Shown: positions 19,473-28,944 of the stretch, in pieces
Layout: the number at the start of each line of letters is the position of its first letter
Numbering within the stretch: position 1 is the stretch's first letter
DNA from: CAWABB01 sp963701735
GTDB lineage: Bacteria > Bacteroidota > Ignavibacteria > UBA10030 > UBA6906
Reading direction: 5' to 3'
Assembly: GCA_963701735.1 (NCBI GenBank)
Contig: CAVPBI010000010.1
Coordinates: forward strand, 496,001 to 560,000
DNA length: 64,000 nucleotides
Position numbers and translations under genes: made by a program
The notes under the pieces: generated by a model
Databases searched by the model: none
What the model was told of the DNA's origin: nothing
The model's input: the letters and a program-made list of their open reading frames with translations, nothing else

Positions 19473-19561
19473 ACATCAAAATAACCAAAAGACGTACGGA
19501 ATTCCACCCGGTCACGGCGTGCGCCGCGTGCGGGAGGATTGGCCCCGGCTTGGGCAGGTAT

Positions 19562-20107
19562 TCAGCGGGATTCGCGCAGGAAGTCCAGTCGCGGCTTCAG
19601 CCGCTCGGCGGACATGAGGAGCTTGCTCTTGTCGAAGATTGCGTCTTCGGTCCGCGTGAAGACCAGCTCGTACTCGTCGCTCATGATGATCGCCTCTTCG
19701 GGGCAGGCCTCCTCACAGAAGCCGCAGAAGATGCAACGCAGCATGTTGATCTCGAACTTCACCGGGTAGCGCTCTTTGGCGAGCTCCGTCTCTGCCGCCT
19801 GCACTTCGATCGCGAGCGCGGGACAGACACGTGCGCACAGTCCGCACGCCACGCAGCGCTCAACCCCCTGCTCTTCGACAAGCACCGGCCTGCCGCGGAA
19901 GGACGACGGCGGATTCCACCGCTCTTCCGGGTACTGCCGGGTGAATTTCGGGCTGAAGAAATGGCGCATGGTCAGGACCATCCCCTTGACGATCTCGGGG
20001 ATGTAGGTCTTCTGCCAGAAGGTGAGATCCTTCCGCCTGATCTGTTTGATCGCGACTCCGTTAGTGTTCGCCGTCGTCACAGGGTTCTCCGAATCGGGCT
20101 CATCCAA
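19562..20107 (-). CDS. nuoI: NADH-quinone oxidoreductase subunit I
   Basis: Carries two 4Fe-4S clusters (N6a, N6b) in the connecting arm of complex I. Both motifs are present: CVACGLCARVCP and CIFCGFCEEACP. The 181 residues match. The N-terminal helix region (KGMVLTMRHFFSPKFTRQYPEE) is the conserved membrane-contact segment. Its start overlaps the end of nuoH by 8 nt. No nuoJ-N follows; the next gene encodes a CorC-type protein. Confidence 0.97.
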   Translation of the reverse strand: MDEPDSENPVTTANTNGVAIKQIRRKDLTFWQKTYIPEIVKGMVLTMRHFFSPKFTRQYPEERWNPPSSFRGRPVLVEEQGVERCVACGLCARVCPALAIEVQAAETELAKERYPVKFEINMLRCIFCGFCEEACPEEAIIMSDEYELVFTRTEDAIFDKSKLLMSAERLKPRLDFLRESR

Positions 20108-21119
20108 GAATCAGCAGCCATGCCCCGGTCACCACCACGTTCAGCAGCGCCAGAGGCAACATGACCTTCCATCCGAGGTTCATCAGCTGGTCGTACCGGA
20201 AGCGCGGAATCGTCCAGCGGATCCAGATGAAGAAGAACAGCGTCGCGCAGACTTTGACGATGAACGTCAGGATCTGGATCACGCTCGTCCAGAACGGCGA
20301 CAGTCCGACATCCTGGAGGAACGGGAACTGCCAGCCGCCGAGGAACAGGGTCACGATCAGTGCCGCCGACGTGATCATGTTCGCGTACTCGGCCAGGAAG
20401 AAGGTGCCGAACTTCATCCCGCTGTATTCCGTATGGTAGCCGCCGACCAGTTCAGGTTCGGCCTCCGGGAGGTCGAACGGAAGGCGGTTGGTTTCAGCGA
20501 ACGCCGCGACGACGAACGTGATGAACCCGATGGGCGTCAGGAACGCGTTCCACGCCAGGCCGGCCTGGTGTTCGACGATCGCATCGAGCTGCATCGACCC
20601 CGCGACCATGATGACGCCGACGACCGAGAGACCCATCGAGAGTTCGTAGCTGATCATCTGGGCGGACGACCGCAGACCGCCCAGGAGCGAGTACTTGTTG
20701 TTGGAGGCCCATCCGCTCAGCGTCACGCCGTACACGCCGAGCGATGTGAGGGCCAGGATGTACAGCACGCCGATATTGACGTCCGCGATAAGCAGCTTGA
20801 TCTCCTTGCCGAACAGGGAGATCTGGTCTCCGAACGGGATGACGGCGAAGGTGGCCATCGCGACGGTGATCGAGATAATCGGTGCAAGCGTGTGGATCGC
20901 TTTGTTCGCGCTCGCCGGGACGATGTCTTCTTTCAGGAACAACTTGATGACATCGGCCGGCGACTGGAGCAGACCGAGCGGTCCGACGCGGTTCGGCCCG
21001 ATGCGATCCTGAATGTAGGCGCTGACCCGGCGTTCCACCCACACGAGGTTCGCGACGGTCGTCAGGATGATTCCGACGACCAGCACGATCTTGATAAGAG
21101 AGATAATCAGGAATTCCAT
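20100..21119 (-). CDS. nuoH: NADH-quinone oxidoreductase subunit H
   Basis: Membrane subunit at the quinone-binding junction of complex I. Seen: VWVERRVSAYIQDRIGPNRVGPLGLLQSPADVIKLFLKED, the best-conserved block of NuoH, then AFAETNRLPFDLPEAEPELVGGYHTEYSGMKFG with the acidic loop residues. About eight helices, 339 residues. Located 18 nt after nuoG and overlapping nuoI. Confidence 0.97.
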   Translation of the reverse strand: MEFLIISLIKIVLVVGIILTTVANLVWVERRVSAYIQDRIGPNRVGPLGLLQSPADVIKLFLKEDIVPASANKAIHTLAPIISITVAMATFAVIPFGDQISLFGKEIKLLIADVNIGVLYILALTSLGVYGVTLSGWASNNKYSLLGGLRSSAQMISYELSMGLSVVGVIMVAGSMQLDAIVEHQAGLAWNAFLTPIGFITFVVAAFAETNRLPFDLPEAEPELVGGYHTEYSGMKFGTFFLAEYANMITSAALIVTLFLGGWQFPFLQDVGLSPFWTSVIQILTFIVKVCATLFFFIWIRWTIPRFRYDQLMNLGWKVMLPLALLNVVVTGAWLLILG

Positions 21120-21137
21120 GGCCAGTGGTCCGAACTG

Positions 21138-22814
21138 CTATGCGTGGATGCCTGCGGCAACATCGGTCTTGAGGGCCATCCCCTTCTTGCCGAGGCGAAG
21201 GTACGACATCCCCTTGAACGCTCCGAAAGTCGATGCCAATTCCGCGAATACCTCGTCTGCGGAAGCATACCGGAAGCGGCTCCCCATGAGTGATGCGATC
21301 CCCGACAGGATCTTCCAGGTCGGGCGCGCGTCCCTGCGCGTGCCACGGCTCCAGCGGTCGAACTGCGTGCCATAGCGGTCGAGGCGGCTCATCGAGAACC
21401 CGTCCAGAGACCGCTCGCTATCCAGCGTTCCCACGGCCGGGCGTATGCGCTGCACACGTCCCTGGAAATTCGTAAAGGTACCGTTCCTCTCGGCGAACGT
21501 CGAGCACGGCAGCACAACGTCCGCCATGCGGGTGGTTTCATCCTCGTTGGAGGAATGGACCACCAGAAGCTCCAGCTTGGACAGGATCTGGGCGATTGCC
21601 GGATCGGCAGCGATGTTGTCCTCGACCACGTACAGGGCCTTGATCTGCCCTTCGCGGATACCGCGGACGATGCCATCGAACGCCGCCCCGCCCGGGATGC
21701 CCAGTGCGGCGGCGCCCCTGCCGTTGGGCGTCTTGTCTGCGCGGATAAGAAGATCGTCCTCGTCGCCCGGAATCTCATGTGTCCGGAACGCCATCTGCCT
21801 GGTACCCAGGATATCGTGGGCGAACTTCTGCAGGATGTAGATGTCCTCGTTCGTCGAATGTGCGGAGGCGATGAGCGCAATCTCCGACTTGCGGAACGTC
21901 TTCAGTTCCGACGCCGCCCTCGCGATGGCTTCGTCCCACCCGACCTCCGCAAGCTCCTGGTCTTTCCGCATCTGCGGCGACTTGAGCCTGGTGTCCGCAT
22001 TGACATGGCGGAAGGAGTTGAGGCGACCGGCGTCGCACATCCAGTATTCGTTGACGTCCGAATTGAAGCGGGGCGTCATGCGAAGGATCTCGTTGTTCCG
22101 CACCCACACGAAGATGTTGCAGCCGCGCGAGCACCCGGGGCACACGCTCTCCGTCGCCGACATCTCCCAGACCCTCGCCTTGAAGCGGAAGTCGCGGCTC
22201 GTCAGAGCTCCGACCGGGCAGATGTCGATGGTGTTCATGGAATACGGATTGTCGAGCTTTTCGCCCGGGAAGGTCGTGAGCTCCACATGGTCACCGCGCT
22301 GGCTGAACGTCAGCTGCGGCTTCTTCGCGATCTCGTCGCAGAACCGGACGCACCGGGAGCACATGATGCAGCGCTCGGTGTCGAGCAGCACGTTCGGGCC
22401 GAGCTCCACGCGCTTGGGCTTGTGGACCTTGTCCTCCTCGAACCGGCTCGCGCCGATGCTGTGCGAGTAGGCGTAGTCCTGGAGCTTGCATTCACCCGCC
22501 TCGTCGCAGATTGGGCAATCGAGCGGATGATTGATGAGGAGGAACTCCATCACGGCCTGACGGGCGTGAATGACCCGTTCGTTCGCCGTGTGGACCACCA
22601 TCCCTTCGACCGCCTGCGTCGAGCAGGCGATCACCAGCTTCGGGTTCTTCTCCACCTCCACCAGGCACATGCGGCAGTTCCCTGCCACGGACAGCTTGGG
22701 GTGCCAGCAGAAATGGGGGATTTCTATCCCGTGGGCGCGGGCCGCCTCGATGATGGTCTGGCCCTCGTTCGCCTGGATCTGTTTGCCGTCGATGGTAACT
22801 GTTACCATGGTCAC
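21138..22814 (-). CDS. nuoG: NADH-quinone oxidoreductase subunit G
   Basis: Iron-sulfur subunit of the peripheral arm. In order: 2Fe-2S site (HFCWHPKLSVAGNCRMC plus a later Cys), His-ligated 4Fe-4S site (HPLDCPICDEAGEC), ferredoxin-like block (CIMCSRCVRFC, CPVGAL), then the molybdopterin-oxidoreductase-type 4Fe-4S block (CPGCSRGCN) and a shortened molybdopterin-like domain. At 558 residues it is shorter than NuoG of E. coli or Nqo3 of Thermus, the loss being in the C-terminal domain. The start (22814; ATG also at 22808) overlaps the stop of the aminotransferase by 4 nt. Confidence 0.95.
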   Translation of the reverse strand: MTMVTVTIDGKQIQANEGQTIIEAARAHGIEIPHFCWHPKLSVAGNCRMCLVEVEKNPKLVIACSTQAVEGMVVHTANERVIHARQAVMEFLLINHPLDCPICDEAGECKLQDYAYSHSIGASRFEEDKVHKPKRVELGPNVLLDTERCIMCSRCVRFCDEIAKKPQLTFSQRGDHVELTTFPGEKLDNPYSMNTIDICPVGALTSRDFRFKARVWEMSATESVCPGCSRGCNIFVWVRNNEILRMTPRFNSDVNEYWMCDAGRLNSFRHVNADTRLKSPQMRKDQELAEVGWDEAIARAASELKTFRKSEIALIASAHSTNEDIYILQKFAHDILGTRQMAFRTHEIPGDEDDLLIRADKTPNGRGAAALGIPGGAAFDGIVRGIREGQIKALYVVEDNIAADPAIAQILSKLELLVVHSSNEDETTRMADVVLPCSTFAERNGTFTNFQGRVQRIRPAVGTLDSERSLDGFSMSRLDRYGTQFDRWSRGTRRDARPTWKILSGIASLMGSRFRYASADEVFAELASTFGAFKGMSYLRLGKKGMALKTDVAAGIHA

Positions 22815-24241
22815 GTCGCCGCAAGCTCGTGTGTATACTTCTCGTGGAAGGACTTCAGACTCTCCACGAGCCCTTCAATCTCCTCCTTCGGCGGGAGGAA
22901 TGTCGTTCGAAAATGGAACGTCCCGGGTCGCTGGCCGAACCCTGAACCCGGTACCACGCAAATGCCTGTTTCTTCCAGAAGCCGCAGGCAGTATTCGTTG
23001 TCGCGGCCGCTCTCGTAGGCCAGCCGCTCGTCCGCGCTCATGGCATCCACATTGACGCCGGGCTCGGGGGGCAGCTCGAACCGCACGAACGCGTACATCG
23101 CGCCGTGGGGCTCGACCAGGGACATGCCGGAAATGCGGTTGATCCCGCGACCGAGGATTTCGGCCTTCGCCTTGAGCGATGCCAGAACCGCGTCCCGCTC
23201 ATGGACATACGTCTGGTAGCTGGGGTCACCGGGCTGTGGCGGGGCAACCATCAGATACGTCGCCAGCTGTCCCGTGACATTCGCGCAGAGGCTGATCGAC
23301 TGCTGCTTGATGAACTCTGCGAGCACGTTGTCCGGAACATTCCGGATTTCCATGTATCCGCCCCGGTGGCCGCACTCCCCGAGAAACCCCTTGGAGACCG
23401 AGTGCAGCGTGAACAGCGAGACGTCATACTCGCCCACGTCGTGCATGACCCGCGCGAACGAGTGGTAGCGGGCCTCGCGCGTGTAGACGTTTTCCTGGTA
23501 CACCTCATCGGCAATGATGGCCAGCCCGTGCCGCTTGGCGAACCGGACGACCATCTTGATGTTCTCCACCGACAGCACCGCGCCTGTAGGGTTGCCGGGG
23601 TTGATCACCACGATCAAAACCGGATTGATTCCCTCAGACTTCCCCTTCGCAATAGCCTCCTCAAGCGAGGACTCGCTCAGCTGCCAGCCATTCCCTTCAT
23701 CGAGCTGGTACCCGAGCAGCGACCCGCCGTAGAGGGTGACCGTTGCGCTGTAGAGCGGATACTGAGGCACCGGCGCGAGGAACCCGTCGACAGCCGTGCG
23801 GAGCAATGCCATGATGACGGCCTGCGCGCCCTTGCTCGCTCCATCCGTCAGGATGATCGATTCCTTCTGCGCGGGAATGCCATCCCTGGCCTCGATGAAG
23901 TCCGCAACAGCCTGCCGCACGAACGGGAGCCCGGGGCTCTGCGTGTAGGCGCCGGTCCCCGGCGGATGCTTCCGGAGGAACAATCGCACCCTGTCGACGA
24001 TATCCTGCGGGTATACTTTCAACACCTCGGGGTGGTCCAGGAGTTCGGGGTACTCCGCAAGGCTCACGAACTGCCGCAAGAATGTCAGCGGACGCTGCTT
24101 GAGCGCCTGAGGGTTCCCGATGTTGCAGTAGATGATCTTCCTCCCCTGCTCCTCGAGCTGCTGGGCACGAATGACGATCGGCCCGCGGACGGCATACTCC
24201 GCCTGGAGGAGGTTGGGGTTCAAACGTTCCCGCGTCAGCAT
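22811..24241 (-). CDS. Class I/II aminotransferase, alanine aminotransferase type
   Basis: PLP-dependent fold-type I enzyme resembling eukaryotic alanine aminotransferase (476 residues, longer than bacterial AlaA). Seen: IIYCNIGNPQALKQRPLTF near the N-terminus, YTQSPGLPFVRQAVADFIEARDG, ILTDGASKGAQAVIMALL, VINPGNPTGAVLS, ADEVYQENVY and the PLP-lysine block LHSVSKGFLGECGHRGGY, with the C-terminal arginine in FHFRTTFLPP. Predicted reaction: alanine plus 2-oxoglutarate to pyruvate plus glutamate. It is translationally coupled to nuoG and lies 18 nt after the M16 protease gene. Confidence 0.9.
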   Translation of the reverse strand: MLTRERLNPNLLQAEYAVRGPIVIRAQQLEEQGRKIIYCNIGNPQALKQRPLTFLRQFVSLAEYPELLDHPEVLKVYPQDIVDRVRLFLRKHPPGTGAYTQSPGLPFVRQAVADFIEARDGIPAQKESIILTDGASKGAQAVIMALLRTAVDGFLAPVPQYPLYSATVTLYGGSLLGYQLDEGNGWQLSESSLEEAIAKGKSEGINPVLIVVINPGNPTGAVLSVENIKMVVRFAKRHGLAIIADEVYQENVYTREARYHSFARVMHDVGEYDVSLFTLHSVSKGFLGECGHRGGYMEIRNVPDNVLAEFIKQQSISLCANVTGQLATYLMVAPPQPGDPSYQTYVHERDAVLASLKAKAEILGRGINRISGMSLVEPHGAMYAFVRFELPPEPGVNVDAMSADERLAYESGRDNEYCLRLLEETGICVVPGSGFGQRPGTFHFRTTFLPPKEEIEGLVESLKSFHEKYTHELAAT

Positions 24242-24259
24242 AGCAACAGCCCGAGTCGA

Positions 24260-25546
24260 TCAGGAGGGCCGGATGGTCACCGTGTTGAACGCCTCGTCTC
24301 TGAAGATATCAGTGGCAACGCGCTGGACCGCTTCCGGTGTGACTGCATCTACTCTGTTGAGGATGGTATCAAGCGTGATAAACGATCCGAAATACATCTC
24401 ACCGCTGCCCAGGCGGATCATGCGGCCAGACATGTTCTCCAGCCCGAGCATCATGGTCCCTTTGATCTGCGCCTTCGTCCGTTCAAGCTCGCGCCGCGAC
24501 ACGGGCTTCACGCGAAGCCGGTGCAGCTCCTCCTTCACAAGCTCGAGAGCGCTCGAGAGGTTCTTCGGATCGGTCCCGAGATACGCTCCGAAGATTCCCG
24601 TATCGCTCAGCATGTTCACAAACGAATAGACCGAATACGCCAGTCCGTGCTTCTCGCGGATCGTCTGGTACAGCCGTGAGCTCATGCCTTCGCCCAGGAG
24701 CGCGTTCAGGACCAGCAGCGGATATCGATCCTGATGACGGATGCTGTACGCGATCGTTCCGATGCAGACATGGGCCTGGTTGATGGAGCGCGTGTGATCC
24801 AGTGCTCCGCCCTTGTGCGCCTTGGTCGGTCCCGGAGTCCGCTTCAGCCGACGCGGGCCGTGGTCGGACAGCGAGCCGAAATAGGTGTTGGCCTTCTCGA
24901 CGAGGTCTTCGTGACGGACGCTCCCGGCGGCGGCGATCACCATGCGGGAGGAGACGTAATGCTGCTTCAGGTGGTCGTGCAGGTCGTCCCGCCCGAAGCG
25001 TTTCACGTTCTCCGCCGTGCCGATGATCGGATTTCCGAGCGTATGGTCGGGGAAGATCGCCTTCTCGAAATAGTCGTGGATGATGTCTTCGGGGTCGTCT
25101 TCGGCGTTCCTCAGCTCTTCGATGACGACGAGTCGTTCCTTGCGGAGCTCAGGGTCCTTGAAGGTCGCGTTGAGAACGAGATCGGAGAGGACATCAAGGG
25201 CCTGCGGAAGATACGCGTCCAGAATGCGGGCGTAGAAGCAGGTCTGTTCTTTGGTGGTGAAGGCGTTCAGATAGCCGCCGAGCGACTCGAGGCTCTGGGC
25301 GATCTCTTTGCTCGAGCGCTTCCGGGTCCCCTTGAACACCATGTGTTCGAGGAAATGGCTGATCCCGTTCCGGCTGAAGTCTTCATCGCGCGAGCCGACA
25401 TCCGCCCAGACGCCGACCGAAACGGAGCGCACGTGGGGGATCGTTTCCGAGACCACGCGGATGCCGTTCGGCAGGACCGACTTCTTATAGAAGGAGTTCT
25501 CGGCCTGCGCAACGGTTTGAACGGGGTTCGGCGGGTTCTTTTGCAT
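24260..25546 (-). CDS. M16 family zinc metallopeptidase (processing peptidase-like)
   Basis: 428 residues with the inverted zinc motif HFLEHMVFKG (HxxEH) near residue 65 and the distal glutamate in VIEELRNAEDDPEDIIHDYF. The C-terminal half-domain has QAHVCIGTIAYSIRHQDRYPLLVLNALLGEGMSSRLYQTIREKHGLAYSVYS, including the R/Y pair that binds substrate termini. It resembles YmxG/mitochondrial processing peptidase beta. No signal peptide, so cytoplasmic. First gene of the long minus-strand run. Confidence 0.93.
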   Translation of the reverse strand: MQKNPPNPVQTVAQAENSFYKKSVLPNGIRVVSETIPHVRSVSVGVWADVGSRDEDFSRNGISHFLEHMVFKGTRKRSSKEIAQSLESLGGYLNAFTTKEQTCFYARILDAYLPQALDVLSDLVLNATFKDPELRKERLVVIEELRNAEDDPEDIIHDYFEKAIFPDHTLGNPIIGTAENVKRFGRDDLHDHLKQHYVSSRMVIAAAGSVRHEDLVEKANTYFGSLSDHGPRRLKRTPGPTKAHKGGALDHTRSINQAHVCIGTIAYSIRHQDRYPLLVLNALLGEGMSSRLYQTIREKHGLAYSVYSFVNMLSDTGIFGAYLGTDPKNLSSALELVKEELHRLRVKPVSRRELERTKAQIKGTMMLGLENMSGRMIRLGSGEMYFGSFITLDTILNRVDAVTPEAVQRVATDIFRDEAFNTVTIRPS

Positions 25547-25677
25547 GGGTGAATATATCCAAAGTGGCCCCTAGAGTCAAGAAAACGGGCGCTCTCCCGG
25601 ATCGGCGTGATTGCATGCAGAGGGAAATTTCGGTATCATCGCACGATCACAGATCGTGGACTACGAAGACAGACCGG

Positions 25678-26794
25678 ATGCCAGCCTCACTTCTCCTTCT
25701 TCTTGCTCTCTTCTACTGTCTGTTGATCGTCATCTTCGCCGTTGCCGCTCAGCGCGCCCGGTATCCGCGCGATCCCGGGTTCCGACCGACCGTTACCGTT
25801 GTCGTCGCCGCGCGAAACGAGGAGCACAACATCGGGGCGTGCCTTGAATCGCTGCTCCGCATGCGCTATCCGGCGGGGCTCCTCGAGATTCTGGTCATCG
25901 ACGACCACTCTACTGACCGCACTGCCGACATCGTTCGGGAGCTCGCGGCGAACAATCCTCAATTGAAGCTCATTGCGGCCGGCCCGCCTCAACCCCCGTT
26001 GCGGGGAAAGCCTTCGGCACTTGCCTACGCGATGGACCATGTGTCAAGTGACATCGTTCTCTTCACCGATGCAGATTGCAGGGTGAGCGAGACGTGGGCT
26101 GAGGTTACCGCTTCGTATTTTGCCGATCCCGGGGTCGGGCTTGTGGCGGGATTTACGCATCTCGCAGGGGAAGGGAGCGTTTGCTGGCATGCAGGCCCTG
26201 GACTGGTTCGCCCTGTTCACTGCGGCGGCGGGTGCGGTGAGCGTCCGCTATCCGTTGACGGCGGTGGGGACGAACCTCTCGGTTCGCAGGAGTGCGTACG
26301 AGCAAGTGGGTGGATTTCGCGGGATTCCGTTCAGCGTCACCGAGGATTATGCTCTCTTTCACGCGGTTACGACGAGAACGAAGTTCCGGGCGGCATTTCC
26401 CATGGACGCCGGGACGCTCGTCCAGAGCGATCCGTGCGCCGATTGGCCGCAGCTCTACCGGCAAAAGAAGCGGTGGTTCACTGGTGGCAGAGGGATGGAT
26501 GCCGTCACGCTTACGGTGTTCGCTCTACTATATCTGTTCCATGTCGCTCTGATCGTGGGGCTGGCGGTAGGCCCCTTGATGGTGGCTCTCCAGGTCTTTC
26601 TGCTCAAGTTGCTTGCGGATACTATCCTGGTGTTGCCGTCGATTCTGCGATTCCGCGCTCTCCCCCTGCTCAGGCATATGCTCGTATTTGAGCTGTTCTT
26701 CTTCTTGTACGTGCTCATTCTCCCACCGATAACGCTGTTTACCCGCACCGTAGCCTGGAAAGGGCGCGCCTACGGAGGGGCATCCCAGGGCTGA
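25678..26794 (+). CDS. Glycosyltransferase family 2, membrane-bound (frameshifted)
   Basis: One N-terminal helix (MPASLLLLLALFYCLLIVIF), then a GT2 catalytic domain with TVTVVVAARNEEHNIGACL, ILVIDDHSTDRTADIV and VLFTDADCRVS (DxD). The frame changes near 26155-26180 and continues with TNLSVRRSAYEQVGGF, SVTEDYALF (ED motif) and QKKRWFTGGRGM (QxxRW type), then three C-terminal helices. These are the hallmarks of processive or lipid-linked GT2 enzymes. It diverges from the M16 gene (131 nt between starts). An in-frame ATG at 25615 is an alternative start. Product unknown. Confidence 0.83.
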
Positions 26795-26830
26795 CTCGGC
26801 ATCCCGGACGCATACCGCACAGAAACGAAA

Positions 26831-26861
26831 CGGGGCCGTCCGCTTGGTGCGAACGGCCCCG
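26831..26861 (-). terminator. Rho-independent terminator between convergent genes
   Basis: CGGGGCCGT (26831-26839) pairs perfectly with ACGGCCCCG (26853-26861). On the minus strand it is followed by a T-rich run (TTTCGTTTCT), so it ends the AAA+ regulator transcript; on the plus strand no T-run follows. Confidence 0.75.
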
Positions 26862-26887
26862 CCGTTACTGCCTGGTCCGATTGCGGT

Positions 26888-27913
26888 TCAGGCGCGCGCC
26901 CTGGCGCTGGCGATTCCGAGCCGTTTCAGCTTGTACCTGAAGGTCTGCTCGGTCATGCCGAGGAACTGCGCGGCCTTCGACTGATTGAACCCGAACTTGT
27001 CGAGCGCGCGCTCGATGATACCCTTTTCGATGACATCCAGCGAACGGTCGAGAATGAATTCCTGGCCCGCCATGATGTTGTTGATCATCTTCACGACTTC
27101 CGTCTTCTCGTCCACGAGTTCCGGCGGCAGCATGAAGCGGCCCTCGTGCGAGAACAGGACGCATTTGTCGACGACCGCCTTGAGCTCGCGGATATTCTCG
27201 CGCCACGGCTGACGCACGAGAACGTCGACTGCGTTGATATCCATGACCAGGTCGCCGATTCCAAGCTCGCGGCAGATGTCGCTGGTGAAATGCCGGACAA
27301 GGAGCGGAACGTCTTCAGGGCGCTGGCGCAGCGGCGGAACTTCAACGTGATCGAACTCGGTGACTTTCGCATGAAGCTCGGGGAGCAGCTTTCGCTTCTC
27401 GACGAGCTCAGCCGGATCGGCCTTCATCGTGATCAAGAGGCGGATGTCGACGCTCTCAGAGGCGTCGGTGCCGATGCGGCGTGTGCTTCGCTCGTTGATG
27501 AAGTTTAGGATCTTCATCTGGTTGCGGAAGCTGGCTTCTTCCAGTTCCTCGATGAGGACGGTACCGCCGTTCGCCTGTTCAAACAACCCGCGCTTGGACG
27601 TATATGGCAAGCCTTCCACGCCGCGGTCGTAGCCGAAGAGGATGGCTTCGAGTTCCCGGTCGTCGAGCACGGAGAGGTTAATGGACATAAAGGGTCCCTG
27701 GCCGCTCCCGCGCGATCCGCCGAAGTAGATGTTCTTCGCGATCGCTCCCTTCCCGACGCCTGCTTCACCGACGATCAACACATCGCGCCGGGTGTTGGCC
27801 AGATCGGAGATCTGCTTGATGAGCTGGTCGACGGCCTTGCTCTTGCCGACGATCGGGTACTCCATCCCCCCCCGACCCTTCTGCTCATCTGACTGTGTGT
27901 TTTTCGTTTCCAT
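26888..27913 (-). CDS. Sigma-54-activator-like AAA+ regulator lacking GAFTGA
   Basis: An enhancer-binding-protein-type AAA+ domain (about residues 18-250) followed by a Fis-type HTH (about 295-335: ALDKFGFNQSKAAQFLGMTEQTFRYKLKRLGI). No receiver or GAF domain precedes it. Walker A is GEAGVGKG (49-56). The segment where GAFTGA belongs reads ILFGYDRGVEGLPYTSKRG, with no GAFTGA, and the Walker B region reads GGTVLIEEL, with Glu for the usual Asp. C-terminal AAA motifs (PPLRQRPEDVPLLVRHF, QPWRENIRELKAVV) are conserved. GAFTGA contacts sigma-54, so this protein probably does not activate it; a TyrR-like or repressor role is inferred. It follows the membrane protein gene by 38 nt. Confidence 0.85.
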   Translation of the reverse strand: METKNTQSDEQKGRGGMEYPIVGKSKAVDQLIKQISDLANTRRDVLIVGEAGVGKGAIAKNIYFGGSRGSGQGPFMSINLSVLDDRELEAILFGYDRGVEGLPYTSKRGLFEQANGGTVLIEELEEASFRNQMKILNFINERSTRRIGTDASESVDIRLLITMKADPAELVEKRKLLPELHAKVTEFDHVEVPPLRQRPEDVPLLVRHFTSDICRELGIGDLVMDINAVDVLVRQPWRENIRELKAVVDKCVLFSHEGRFMLPPELVDEKTEVVKMINNIMAGQEFILDRSLDVIEKGIIERALDKFGFNQSKAAQFLGMTEQTFRYKLKRLGIASARARA

Positions 27914-27951
27914 AAGGTTTTCCCCGGTGAAGCTATTGAACAGTGATGGTG

Positions 27952-28944
27952 TCAGCGTTGTCGCGGATCCACCAGGAGCCGTCCAAGGACAACCTTGCGA
28001 TCGAAAAACTTCTCAATGACAAGATCATCCAGGAGGTCACGCCACCGCGTGATGCGCCCCGGGCTTTCCGCCAACTCCTGCTCGTAGAACTCCCCTTTTG
28101 CCGACGTAATGAAATGAAGCCGCAAAGAAAAGATAATTGCGACCAAACTCAGGATCACGACTGAAAAGTAGATCCCGAGGATGGTAAAGTGCTTGAGTGC
28201 CTGCCACTCGATGATAGACGTCGCCATATAGGCATGGAACACTTCCAGCGTGCAGAACGCGAGGAAGAGGAACATGACTTTCTCGATGTACGCCCCCTGT
28301 GGCGGATCCTTCAGGAACTGATAGCCGAAGAAGAGGATCACGAACCCGATCGCCAGAATTGACATATAGATCTGGTTCAGGTGGAGCGGTTTGAACACGA
28401 GAATCTTCCAGTTATCCGCGAAGAGGTACGGATAGAGTTCCGTTACGCGTGCTGGCTCGTTGGTGACCTCCATCGCATCGAACGCCGCGCGCACCGACGG
28501 CAAGGCCGCGAGCTGTTCAGCTGTCGGGTCTACTCCGGTCCTTTGCTTGACGCTTGAGAACGCCTGGTCGAGGACTTTCCATTCCTGGACGTCGGCGGTC
28601 TTGTGGAGATAGAGCGGATCGCGCATGAACGGATAGTAGTATACACCGAAGAACATCGCGACGATACCTATCGTGACGATGTATTTCGTCATGACCCGTT
28701 GCTCGCGGAGGACGAGATCGATCGCAAGGTAGCCGAGCGCCACGGCGAGGAAGAAGAAGTACCCGCCGCGGAAGACATACTGGTTGATCAGAAACCTGGA
28801 GAACCGGGTATCGGAGTAGAACCACTCTGCCGGGATGACCGTCCCCACGAAGTTGTAGAGGTGGGCCATCGGGGCGGTGGCAAACAGAATCGCGAAGTTA
28901 AGGAAGACAAATCGGCTGTTGCGGGTAGGTTCGTGCTTGAACAC
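27952..28944 (-). CDS. Polytopic membrane protein of unknown function
   Basis: 330 residues. Hydrophobic helices are clear at about 13-30 (FLNFAILFATAPMAHLYNF), 60-78, 85-104 (YIVTIGIVAMFFGVYYYPF), 190-210, 222-240 and 252-275. A hydrophilic loop of about 85 residues (about 105-188) lies between helices 3 and 4 and should face the periplasm. The C-terminal 45 residues are charged. I recognise no family. Upstream partner of the AAA+ regulator (38 nt), so the two may form a sensor/regulator pair; that is inference from position only. Confidence 0.7.
   Translation of the reverse strand: MFKHEPTRNSRFVFLNFAILFATAPMAHLYNFVGTVIPAEWFYSDTRFSRFLINQYVFRGGYFFFLAVALGYLAIDLVLREQRVMTKYIVTIGIVAMFFGVYYYPFMRDPLYLHKTADVQEWKVLDQAFSSVKQRTGVDPTAEQLAALPSVRAAFDAMEVTNEPARVTELYPYLFADNWKILVFKPLHLNQIYMSILAIGFVILFFGYQFLKDPPQGAYIEKVMFLFLAFCTLEVFHAYMATSIIEWQALKHFTILGIYFSVVILSLVAIIFSLRLHFITSAKGEFYEQELAESPGRITRWRDLLDDLVIEKFFDRKVVLGRLLVDPRQR

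Noticed and set aside
20022..21293. A 423-codon plus-strand frame opposite nuoH
   Set aside because: Antisense shadow; composition is charged and repetitive with no family resemblance.
21555..23018. A 487-codon plus-strand frame opposite nuoG
   Set aside because: Antisense shadow typical of GC-rich coding DNA; nuoG has every iron-sulfur motif intact on the other strand.
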